A stretch of DNA of 20,738 nt. Source: Podochytrium sp. JEL0797 (taxonomy: Eukaryota > Chytridiomycota > Chytridiomycetes > Chytridiales > Chytriomycetaceae). The position numbers were made by a program, and so were the translations under genes. The notes beneath the pieces are model-generated. The model was not told where the DNA came from and did not search any database. It saw only the letters and a program-made list of their open reading frames with translations. The DNA lies in assembly GCA_027596195.1 (NCBI GenBank), contig JADGJG010000411.1:1-20738 (forward strand). Reading direction: 5' to 3'. Within the stretch, counting starts at the first letter, position 1. Each line of letters begins with the position of its first letter. Below, piece by piece: positions 9,086 to 16,889 of this stretch.

Positions 9086-9160
9086 GTTTACACATATTCA
9101 ACTGATCCAGCAACTCCTTCAAAACCCCTTCTAGTCCCCTCTATCGGAATTCTCAAATCC
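9086..9160 (-). pseudogene. Short relic of the PEP carboxykinase 3' coding end
   Basis: This stretch aligns without large gaps to 10475-10555 and to the matching part of the intact PEP carboxykinase (about 10972-11042). Shared words include TTTACAC, ATTCAAC, GATCCA, CAACTCC and TCGGAAT, then CTCAA. At TTTACAC it agrees with the 10421-10823 fragment and not with the intact gene (TTTCCAC), so it probably derives from that duplicate. It has no coding potential of its own. The rest of 9018-9408 shows no gene; a palindromic TTTATATAAA sits at 9176-9185. Confidence 0.6.
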
Positions 9161-9408
9161 GCGAAACTTAAAGAGTTTATATAAAGCAAACGCGGAAATA
9201 ATTTTACTCCTCTCCTCAGCAACAGAGATAGCAATCTGTGACAAGGTCCGAACATGTCCAAAAACACGCCACATGCTCAGCAATTCGAGATTCATTCCCG
9301 ATTGATTTGAAAACGCGGTGCGAGGGAGGGTGAAGAGATCCGCAAGAGATTAGCCGCGCTCTTTGGAGGTGAATCACAAAAACTAATTTTCTTTATTTCT
9401 GACTCAAT

Positions 9409-9745
9409 TTAAATGGGGAAGTCCACTCCCTCTCGAAATTCAAACAAGCAAATAAGTCGAAGATTCTCACTCAAGTTACAAGTTTCAAGTCATACCAAAT
9501 CCGTCAATTCCACAGGCACCTCGCCAGTCAAGCGGTTGCCGTTGAGAAACTGCTCCTCCAAGTTGCCAAGTTGTTCCAACTTACGAGGGATGGTTCCAGA
9601 AAGAGAATTCTTATGAAGCTCAAGGGAATTCAGACGTTTGAGTTGTCCAAATGAAACGGGAATCGATCCTGACAGGCTGCGGTTGTTTCTCATGCACAGC
9701 GACTGCAAGATGGCGAACTGCCCCACTCACTCGGAATCTCTCTGT
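9409..9745 (-). pseudogene. Plant-type LRR pseudogene, copy B2
   Basis: A minus-strand fragment of a leucine-rich-repeat protein. It retains about three plant-type repeats (LRNN-like, SLSGSIPVSFGQLKRLNSL, NSLSGTIPRKLEQLGNLEE, NRLTGEVPVEL). The frame is interrupted by TGA at 9490-9492. It then continues in phase to TAA at 9409-9411 through LRLICLFEFREG, which aligns residue for residue with the same stretch in copy A (LGLVCSFEFREM). The TGA replaces an arginine codon of copy A, consistent with CGA to TGA. A one-base deletion near 9722 (GAGTGGGG where GAGTTGGGG is expected) separates the preceding IPSE. It is a tandem partial duplicate of copy B1, including about 70 bases beyond the coding end. 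Confidence 0.8.
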
Positions 9746-9845
9746 GTATAGAGGTTAAGGGATTGGGAGAGAGCTTTAAGCAAGGGAATCGCGAGGTGAA
9801 TGAAAAACACTCAAAGAATACAACATTCTACATTTTCAACTCAAT

Positions 9846-10420
9846 TCAAATGAAGAAGCTCCCTCCCTCACGAAACTCAAACGAGCACACAAGTACAAGA
9901 TTACTACGCAAGCTGCAAACGAGAAGCCTTTCCAAAGCCGTCAATTCCACTGGCACCTCACCAGTCAAGCGGTTGTCGTTGAGACACAGCTCCTCCAAGT
10001 TGGCAAGTTGGCCCAGCTCACGAGGAATGGTTCCAGAAAGAGAAAATCTATCAAGTTCAAGGGAATTCAGACGTATGAGCTATCCCAATAATAAGTAGAC
10101 GAGAGTAGACGAGACTGCCCAACTCACTCGGAATATCTCCTGAAACCGAGCAGCTTGAAATATCCAAATGTTCGAGGTTCTCCAGCCGGCCAAGCTCGCG
10201 AGGCAAAGGGCCTGACAGACCCCCATTCCAAGACAAATTCAGAACCGTCAAACCAGCCAGCAGACAAAGAGAGGTGGGAATCTCGCCAGTCAGATTGTTG
10301 TCTTGCAACTCCAGCACGCTGAGGATGCCAGGGAGCCGATTTCGAAGGGAATTGGCCCGTTCAGAGAGGAGAAACACATCGTCAGTCTCATCAGTTTCTT
10401 GCACCGCATGATGGAAGAAA
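9846..10420 (-). pseudogene. Plant-type LRR pseudogene, copy B1
   Basis: A minus-strand LRR relic of the same family as the gene at 16890-18011. It begins next to the PEP carboxykinase fragment with a segment matching MRCKN-LSRLTM of copy A. It runs through NNLTGEIPTSLCLLAGLTVL, GGLSGPLPRELGRLENLEHL and CSVSGDIPSELG, and after a break SLSGTIPRELGQLANLEELC and LVCSFEFREGG, stopping at 9846-9848. Disruptions seen are a one-base deletion near 10323 and loss of roughly one LRR after SELG. There is also a frame change near 10080-10113, where a 10-base direct duplication lies. The F-box part of the family is absent, so the copy is 5'-truncated at the PEP carboxykinase junction. Confidence 0.82.
10094..10113. 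repeat. 10-base tandem duplication inside LRR copy B1
   Basis: AGTAGACGAG occurs twice head to tail (10094-10103, 10104-10113). It sits at the point where the LRR reading frame changes. Confidence 0.7.
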
Positions 10421-10823
10421 GATCCATTAGTTGTTGCAACGCCTCAAGCTACTCCACCTCCGTCCTCCCATTCAATTTACACGCATTCAACGGATCCATC
10501 AACTCCCTCGGAACCCCGTCGACGCTTTTTGTCGGAATCCTCAACTCGATCCACTCGCCTCTTCACTCGCCTCCACAACCAAAGAGTAAAGACCAAAGAG
10601 TTAAGACCCATCATGAATCGCATCCACAATCTCCCTCGAAACCTTCAACGCGATCCGTTTCCCGACTCCAACTGGACCCCCGACCCACCCGGTGTTGACC
10701 AACCACAATTTACACTCCGGATGCTTCGCGAGTTTCTCTGCCAACAAGTCCGCATACACTGCCGGAGAATGCGCGAGAAACGGCGCCCTAAAACACGCAC
10801 TAAAAGTAGCAACAGGATGCCCT
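10421..10823 (-). pseudogene. Partial tandem duplicate of PEP carboxykinase 3' end
   Basis: On the minus strand this reads GHPVATFSACFRAPFLAHSP, then YADLLAEKLAKHPECKLWLV, then NTGWVGGPVGVGKRIALKVS and IVDAIHDGS, and then breaks. It corresponds to the intact gene from about 11310 down to 10917. The distal part retains the DNA of the DPLNAWKLNGRTEVEYLEAL region but out of frame. Two short tandem duplications explain much of the disruption: 12 bases at 10552-10575 and 14 bases at 10578-10605. The left end (10420/10421) joins directly to LRR copy B1. Several substitutions relative to the intact copy change residues (for example FGAPFLV to FRAPFLA), so decay is not recent. Confidence 0.9.
10552..10605. 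repeat. Two short tandem duplications in the PEP carboxykinase relic
   Basis: CACTCGCCTCTT (10552-10563) is followed by CACTCGCCTCCA (10564-10575). ACCAAAGAGTAAAG (10578-10591) is followed by ACCAAAGAGTTAAG (10592-10605). Neither duplication is present in the intact gene. Confidence 0.7.
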
Positions 10824-10863
10824 ATAAACAAAAATTCAAAGAAACGAAACTTTTTTTTTGTTT

Positions 10864-12570
10864 TCATCCCATCCTTCCCTTCTCCGCGTCATCTTCCTTC
10901 CCATTCTTTTCGAATCGATCCATTAGTTGTTGCAACGCCTCGAGATACTCCACCTCCGTCCTCCCATTCAATTTCCACGCATTCAACGGATCCAACACCT
11001 CATTCGGAACCCCCGCAACACCCTTTGTCGGAATCCTCAACCCAAACACGGGCACGACACTCTCCTCCCCCTCCATCCCAGCTACCAAAGACCCATCATG
11101 AATCGCATCCACAATCGCCCGTGAAACCTTCAACGCGATTCGATTCCCAATCCCAACAGGACCCCCGACCCACCCCGTGTTGACTAACCACACCCTACAG
11201 TCTGGATGCATCGCGAGTTTTTCTGCCAACAAGTCCGCATATACTGCCGGAGAATGCACAAGAAACGGGGCCCCAAAGCACGCACTAAAAGTCGCAACGG
11301 GGTGTCCGACGACGCCTTGCTCCGTCCCCGCAACTTTGGACGTGTACCCCGCAAGAAAATGAAACGAAGCCTGTTGATTCGTCAACAGACTCACGGGTGG
11401 CAACACGCCATACGCGTCACAAGTGAGGAAAATGATGTTGCGAGGATGCGTGGCAACACTGGGGATTTTGGCGTTGGGTATGAAATGGAGGGGGTAACAT
11501 ACGCGCGTGTTTTCGGTGATACTCTTGTCGTTGAAATCAACTTCACGCGTTTCAGGGTCGAGGACCACGTTTTCGAGAATGGTGCCGAATCGGATGGCAG
11601 AGAAAATCTCGGGTTCAGTTTCGGCGGAGAGGTGGATGGCTTTCGCGTAACACCCGCCTTCGATATTAAAGATTCCGTCATTGGACCAGCAGTGTTCGTC
11701 GTCGCCAATGAGGCGACGGGTTGGGGACGCGCTGAGGGTTGTTTTGCCGGTGCCTGAGAGGCCGAAAAAGAGGGACACGTTTGTGGGGTCGTGCAGGGAT
11801 TCGTTGGCGGAGGAGTGGAGGGAAAGGATGTTGCGGAGGGGCATGAGGTGGTGCATGATTGTGAAGACGGCTTTTTTCATTTCGCCGGCGCTGTGGGTTA
11901 AAAAATTTCAGAATTCGTCGTAAAAACGCGTCAAACTCAACTATTCAGTTCCCAGAATCACGGCTTCCTTGTCCTTGAACGAAATGGCAATCAGGGTCTC
12001 TGAATCCACGCCTTCGAGATTCTGATCGGCGGGACATTGGCCGGCATTGTAGATTGTGAAATCCGGTGGGCCAAACTCTTTCAGCTCTTGACTTGTTGGA
12101 GTGATGAGCATGTTCTGCATAAACAAGGCGTGATACGCCTTCGCGCAGACGACTCTGATCTTTTGTCTGTTCGCGTCGTCGGCGCCCGCAAAGGCTTTGA
12201 CGTCAAAGACACTTTCTGTTTGATCGAGAAAGGCGAGGGCCCTTTTCTTTGCGGCTTCGAAAGACGTCTTTGAAAGTGGCTTGTTGACGCTGCCCCAAAA
12301 GACGCTGCTGTTTTGCTCAAACACGATGCGTTTGTCGCCTGCGCTGCGCCCTGTTTTGGCACCGCTGAAAGCAACGAGGGCGCCGCGAGACGAAACCAGA
12401 GAGGACTCGCGCGAAAGCGACGCCTCGTAGCACCGCGCCGCAGGCACATTCGTCAACGAGAGAAGCGGCCGGATCACGCGCGACATGAACAACTGCCTCT
12501 CGCCGCTGTTCGAAAAAAATTGTCGACGAGAAATGCAGTGCCCCCTTCCTTGTCTGCTTCTTGGTGCCAT
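10864..12570 (-). CDS. Phosphoenolpyruvate carboxykinase (ATP)
   Basis: Converts oxaloacetate plus ATP to phosphoenolpyruvate, the committed step of gluconeogenesis. Exons are 11942-12570 and 10864-11890, joined across a 51-base intron (donor GTTGAG, acceptor CCACAG) that restores the signature ILGTEYAGEMKK; 551 residues. Other landmarks are SGAKTGRSAGDKRIV, the active-site region LHSSANES, the kinase-1 loop GLSGTGKTTLSASPTRR, the metal site LIGDDEHCW with FNIEGGCYAK, and VCYPLHFIPNAKIP, FLTCDAYGVLPPVSLLT and GTEQGVVGHPVATFSACFG. One oddity is serine where the family usually has aspartate after TTLSA. ATG 12570 gives an N-terminal extension; a later in-frame ATG (MSRVIRPLL) may be the true start. 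Relics of its 3' end lie downstream. Confidence 0.95.
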
Positions 12571-12730
12571 GAAATTAATCCCCCAGCCCCAGCTGGCAAA
12601 ACCCGATGATGATCACAAAAAGGAAAACTCTTCTCATTATCCAAAAATCGACAAAAAAACACACTTTTCGATAAGGATGAATTGAAATCAGAAGAAGAGA
12701 AATAGAGAATACACTTTTTTGGTCGAACCG
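12571..12730. promoter_or_regulatory. Upstream region of PEP carboxykinase
   Basis: AT-rich sequence upstream of the minus-strand start codon at 12570, with T/A-rich runs. No clear TATA element or named binding site could be assigned with confidence. Confidence 0.3.
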
Positions 12731-13086
12731 ATGGTCGGTGTCCAGTCGGCGTCAACAAAAATCTGTTTTTACAGGGTCCATCAACACCCAAAGCAACTCG
12801 CCAATCGCTGCCGCAGCCGACTCAATTAAGTCACACATGACGCAGGCCTGGTGCATCAGGCAGTTCTCGGCGAGATTACATGAATGCATCCCAACGTCAA
12901 TATTTGTTATGGATAAGAACTGACTGCGAATTTTTTGGCACTTTGCCCTTCTTCCAATAGATTGTGAAGACTCCTAAGGACCAAGTTGATCAAAGAGTGA
13001 TTCTGTGGCGTTCAAAAAGTGAAGTTGGTGGCGTATTTAGATTTCACGTTAAAACACGCTATTATGTTAGGCTTACCAAGTTTTAG
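12731..13086 (+). CDS. Possible small three-exon protein, unknown
   Basis: Candidate exons are 12731-12737, 12775-12905 and 12961-13086, giving 87 residues. The second intron (55 bases) looks genuine: donor GTTATG, branch-like ACTGACT, pyrimidine tract and CCAATAG. The flanking frames join in phase: SHMTQAWCIRQFSARLHECI then IVKTPKDQVDQRVILWRSKS, ending at TAG 13084-13086. The first intron would be only 37 bases, so the 5' end is doubtful. The opposite strand of 12775-12930 is also open (GMHSCNLAENCLMHQACVMC), so strand is not certain. No known family recognised. Confidence 0.3.
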
Positions 13087-13114
13087 CGTGGCCTGGGCTA
13101 AACGCATTTGAACT

Positions 13115-13330
13115 ACGCTTCCATCTCGATATCTGATTCCACTTCAACCCGCGTTTCCGTTTCACATCAGAATCCCCATCACTCTACGTTTCCGTCTCGA
13201 TTCCGAATCCACGTCTACACACGTTTCCGTCTCCTCATCAGAATCCACATCCATCCATGCTTCCTTCTCGATATCTGTCATTCCCCTTCAGCCCGCGTTT
13301 CCAAGCCGACATTGGAATCCTCATCCGTCT
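13115..13330. repeat. Degenerate 36-base tandem repeat, six units
   Basis: Units begin near 13115, 13151, 13186, 13221, 13258 and 13295, each opening with a version of [AG]CGTTTCCGTCTC followed by GAATCC and a C/A-rich end. The period of 35-37 bases is close to 12 codons. Read on the minus strand, pieces encode acidic repeats such as ETRVEVESDIEMEA and WMDVDSDEETETCVDVDSES. Unit-length changes now break any single frame. It may be the relic of a repeat-containing gene. Confidence 0.55.
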
Positions 13331-13525
13331 GCCTTTTCCTTTTCAATTTTCCTTCCCATACCTGCTACAACGGTTTTTTGTTGCGGTCTGTTGCAACTTG
13401 TCGGAGTAGATGCCGCGAACGTTTGAGCTCCATCGCTTTCCAATGTAATGGTGGAGCATTTGGAGAGGGTGAAGGGAAGTGTGGGGACTTGAGCTCATAC
13501 ACCTTTGCTTGAGCTGACCACGCGC

Positions 13526-13527
<2 letters not shown>

Positions 13528-13580
<53 letters not shown>

Positions 13581-13598
13581 CCCCCCCCCCCCCCCCCC
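13528..13598. repeat. G49/C20 homopolymer fold-back
   Basis: There are 49 consecutive G (13528-13576), then CG, then 20 consecutive C (13579-13598). The C run can pair with the end of the G run around a GGCGCC centre, making a near-perfect hairpin. Such a tract is hard to sequence; it may be a low-complexity locus or a false join in the assembly. Confidence 0.95.
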
Positions 13599-13601
13599 GC
13601 G

Positions 13602-14006
13602 CAGGATGCATTTCATTTAAGTAATCCGTACACTAACACAATCTACCAAAAGAAGAACTCGGAGCGGAAACGCGTCAAGACCTTTCGAACGCGCAAAAAC
13701 GCCTATCCCAGCCAAAACTATGGAATAAGACGGCAAAATCGATGTCGATGTGAGCGGAAATTGTATATCGCCTTCATATTGCGTTCTTGTGACGCATCTG
13801 AAGGAGTATGGCTGCAGGAGATGAAATCGGTCGACGAGTTGCAGGTGTTGCTTGCGCGGGCGAAAGCACCCCCAACTTGTGGATGCTCTTGCGTGCCGCA
13901 CAAACCACGAGCTCGTTTCCTGTGCTTGCAGGAGCATTCTTTCGCCAACATCACGTGGTCCGTGTATTGTGGTCAGTGTTCGTCCACTTCTCATTTGCGA
14001 CTATAG
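13602..14006 (+). CDS. Open frame with Cys-rich end, unrecognised
   Basis: The frame is open from the poly-C tract to TAG at 14004-14006, about 135 codons. The first ATG in frame is at 13821, giving 61 residues. The distal part is cysteine-rich (CGCSCVPHKPRARFLCLQEH then SVYCGQC), which could suggest metal binding. The minus strand is also open over 13617-13994 with no better sense. No family was recognised. It could be the 3' exon of a gene whose start is lost in the homopolymer tract, or chance. Confidence 0.2.
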   Translation, partial: QDAFHLSNPYTNTIYQKKNSERKRVKTFRTRKNAYPSQNYGIRRQNRCRCERKLYIAFILRSCDASEGVWLQEMKSVDELQVLLARAKAPPTCGCSCVPHKPRARFLCLQEHSFANITWSVYCGQCSSTSHLRL

Positions 14007-14024
14007 AAAAGCGATCAAAGATTT

Positions 14025-14030
14025 TTTATT
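14025..14030 (-). terminator. Poly(A) signal of acyl-CoA synthetase
   Basis: AATAAA on the minus strand, 34 bases past the stop codon at 14064-14066. Confidence 0.55.
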
Positions 14031-14063
14031 TACGTATCTATAACAAAGAACAAGGAACCAGGA

Positions 14064-16351
14064 TTACGCCGAATACATGGCAGCAATTTCAGCCTTGAAC
14101 TTGGTCGTAATTCCCTTCCGTTGGAGCTTCATGGCCGCCGTCAACAACCCATTCTGAGGAGTCCACTCCTCCCCAAGAAGGCGCAGCTGTCCAATCATCT
14201 CGGAAGGCTTGAACCCAACCTTTTTCGCAATCTCCCTCAACGTCTTGAGCACCGTCATGTTGACTTCGGGTCGGTCGCAGAGTTCTTGCAAGTCCATGTC
14301 TTCAATCACTGTGGAAGGCGGGTAGATGTTGAGTTGTCTCACGAGCTTGTGGATCTCCTTCTCGGCGGGGAAGATGAGGGCGACGGGGAACGTTTTCTCC
14401 GAGTCGACGCAGACGCAAATGTTTTGAACGTATGGCGAGGTTTTGTAGGTGGACTCGAGCTTCTCGATGGCAATGTATCTGAAAGATAGTAGGGTCAACA
14501 AATTGGTTCGAAATAAAACCGCGACTAAAAAAAAATCAGAAATTCCACTCACTCTCCGTTGGCAAGCTTGACCAAGTTCTTCTTGCGGTCAATGATGGTG
14601 ATGGTTCCATCAGCGTTGAGCTCCGCAATGTCTCCAGTCATCAACCACTTGTCCTCCGTGAGCGCCTCCTCCGTCAACTTTGGCTGCTTGTAGTACCCCT
14701 GCATCACACTCGGTCCACGCACCCACAACTCTCCCTGCGGCTTGGGCAAGTTGGTGCTCTTGTATCCCATATCTGCCACATCCACAAGCTTGCACTCAAG
14801 CGACGACGCTGGGCCGGACAAAACACCCAAGTTAGTAATGTTGGAGGGTTCCTGGATCGAAATCACAGCAGTCGACTCGGTCATTCCGTATCCATTCACC
14901 AACGGGCAAACCACCACGTTCATAAACTGTTGAGTCGACTTGGGCATGGGAGCACCTCCCGAAAGCGCGAATCGCAAACGTCCTCCAACTTGCTCCTTGA
15001 TCTTGTTGAAAATGATGGAATCCAACGGCGCAGCAAGCCCACCGACCCCGTTGTTCATCAACCACCACTTGAGGTTAAACGCGCCGCTAAACAGCTTCTG
15101 CACAGTCGGGCTCGCTTCAGCAATCTTGCCAGCGACACCCTTGCGGATGGACTCCCACACTTGCGGGACACCGCACAGAATCATGGGTCGGAGTTCGCGA
15201 ATGTCACCCTTGCAGTTGCGAACCGACGCGTCCGTAAGCGTCTTGACGCTGCCGTAGCCGAGGGAGGCGCCGAGGTAGAGCATGGTCATTTCGACGACCA
15301 TTTCGAGAATGTGGGCGAGGGGGAGGTAGGCGAGGTAGACTTCGTCGCGGACGGTGGCGGGAGTGAGGAGGGGGCTGAGGTAGTTGTTGGCTCCAGCAAC
15401 TGTAGAAAACAAAAACGAATGTCAGACAGTGCACTAAAAAACAACTGGGAAATAGAAACAAAATGCTTTCGTACCGGAAGCGACAATGTTGCCGTGGGTG
15501 AGCATGACTCCCTTGGGTGGTCCAGTCGATCCAGAAGTGTACATAATACACGCAAGGTCTGTGGAAGCGGGGGGGTTGACGGGAACCGGGTTCTTCGTTC
15601 CAAGAGCAAGGAGCTCGTCCAACGACGTCAAAATCAAGTGACCGTGAGCAGCACAGGCCGCGAGGTGGGCGGGGTCCGCTTTGCCGTTGTAAATGATGTT
15701 TTTGAGGCCAGGCACCTTAGTGGCAACCTTGTTGATCATGGGGAGGAGGTCGGCGTTGGTGAAGATGGTGGAGACCTCGCATTCCTCGAGGGAGTAACAG
15801 AGACCCTCTTCGCCAAGGGTGGCGTAGGCAGTGGTAATGGTGATGTTTTGGGTGGAGGAAGCGAGGCACATGAGCATCCAGTCGCGGCTACAAAACAGGC
15901 GGAATCAGTAAATGGAAGCATTGGCAAAATCAAGAACGCGAATTAGAAGTTACCTCGTTTCAGCAAACACCGTCATCTTGTCCTTCGGGTTCATGCCAAG
16001 GGCTCGCAGACCGCATCCGTACACCACCGCACGCTCCTTGACTTGACCGAACGTGAGCCACTCGTACCCGGAAAGCTCAAAATACTTCCACTTCTTAATC
16101 TCCTTGGACTCGCCGCCACCGGGAAGCTTCTTGATGACCTCCTTCTCTTCCTCGATCGTGTTGACAATGTGTCTCTCCCCGAGAGCGTCTTTGGAAGCGT
16201 TCTTGGAGGCACTGTTGATGAGAATGTCGTATACCGTGTGGATGTGAGGCGCCGGTCGCGCGGTGAGTTCTTCGGGAGACAAGACACTGCGGCGAATCGG
16301 GGTGGAGTCGGAGGAGGTGGTTCCTGGCACGTCGACAGAGAAGAGCTTCAT
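14064..16351 (-). CDS. Long-chain fatty-acyl-CoA synthetase (four exons)
   Basis: Activates fatty acids to acyl-CoA with ATP and CoA for lipid synthesis or beta-oxidation. Exons in order are 15954-16351, 15475-15887, 14553-15399 and 14064-14478 (introns 66, 75 and 74 bases), giving 690 residues with closed phases. AMP-binding family landmarks are [10 protein letters not shown], the P-loop [41 protein letters not shown] and the FACS signature [20 protein letters not shown]. The start [11 protein letters not shown] is typical of fungal members. An upstream in-frame ATG at 16507 would add 52 residues. However, a strong GTAAGT donor lies in that stretch, and splicing there would put the 16507 start out of frame, so it is more likely 5' UTR with an intron. 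No signal peptide is seen. Confidence 0.94.
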
Positions 16352-16686
16352 GTTGTTGGGATTGATTTCTTCCGTGGTCTTCAGCGCCTTTTCCCAAGAT
16401 TTATACCCCGGAAATAAAATTTGAATCCTGATCGACCACTTACCAAGTTCAACTTCTACGAGATCTGCCTTGTACACGCGGGTCTCTTTGCTACTTTTTA
16501 GATACAAGCGGCATAAGTTAAAATAGAACCCTTCTTAATTCTACAACCTGCTTAACGGCGACCAAAAACCCCACTTGATTTTTGTATCTCTCAGAAATAT
16601 TTACGCGTGAAAGCGAACCTGCGCGAAGTAAGGATCGAATAAACAAGCAACCCGGCGAATACTTTCAATTTTGATAAGGGTGCGAA
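16352..16686. other. 5' leader of acyl-CoA synthetase and divergent spacer
   Basis: It contains the likely leader intron of the minus-strand acyl-CoA synthetase (GTAAGT donor on the minus strand near 16441), then AT-rich spacer. No other gene is seen. Confidence 0.4.
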
Positions 16687-16719
16687 CCAATCACTTCCCT
16701 CATGCGGCTATAATAAAAG
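16687..16719 (+). promoter_or_regulatory. CCAAT and TATA elements of F-box/LRR copy A
   Basis: CCAAT at 16687-16691 and TATAATAAAAG at 16709-16719 face the F-box/LRR locus, about 160-400 bases before its candidate start codons. An intact-looking promoter in front of a broken coding region suggests the locus may still be transcribed. Confidence 0.45.
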
Positions 16720-16889
16720 TTGGAGAGTAGCGCGTGTCATGGGCATCTCTAGAATATTAACTTCTATTTCCCAGCGAGCATATAATTCTTCACTTCTACT
16801 CCTCAATAATGTATTTCTTTTTTCTCTTCTCTTTTTTTTGATTTTTTTTTGGCGACGGGATCAAAAGACGCCCCCTGGAATGATACCAA

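Noticed and set aside
9176..9185. TATA-like palindrome TTTATATAAA
   Set aside because: No gene on either strand begins at a suitable distance; both neighbours end here.
12847..12862. Small hairpin GCCTGGTGCATCAGGC
   Set aside because: A five-base stem is expected by chance and it lies within a possible exon.
13365..13616. Minus-strand frame with a long proline run
   Set aside because: The proline run is just the translation of the G homopolymer tract; nothing else supports a gene.
14930..15946. Plus-strand open frame of 338 codons
   Set aside because: It is antisense to the acyl-CoA synthetase, whose exons carry all family motifs, and it spans two of its introns.
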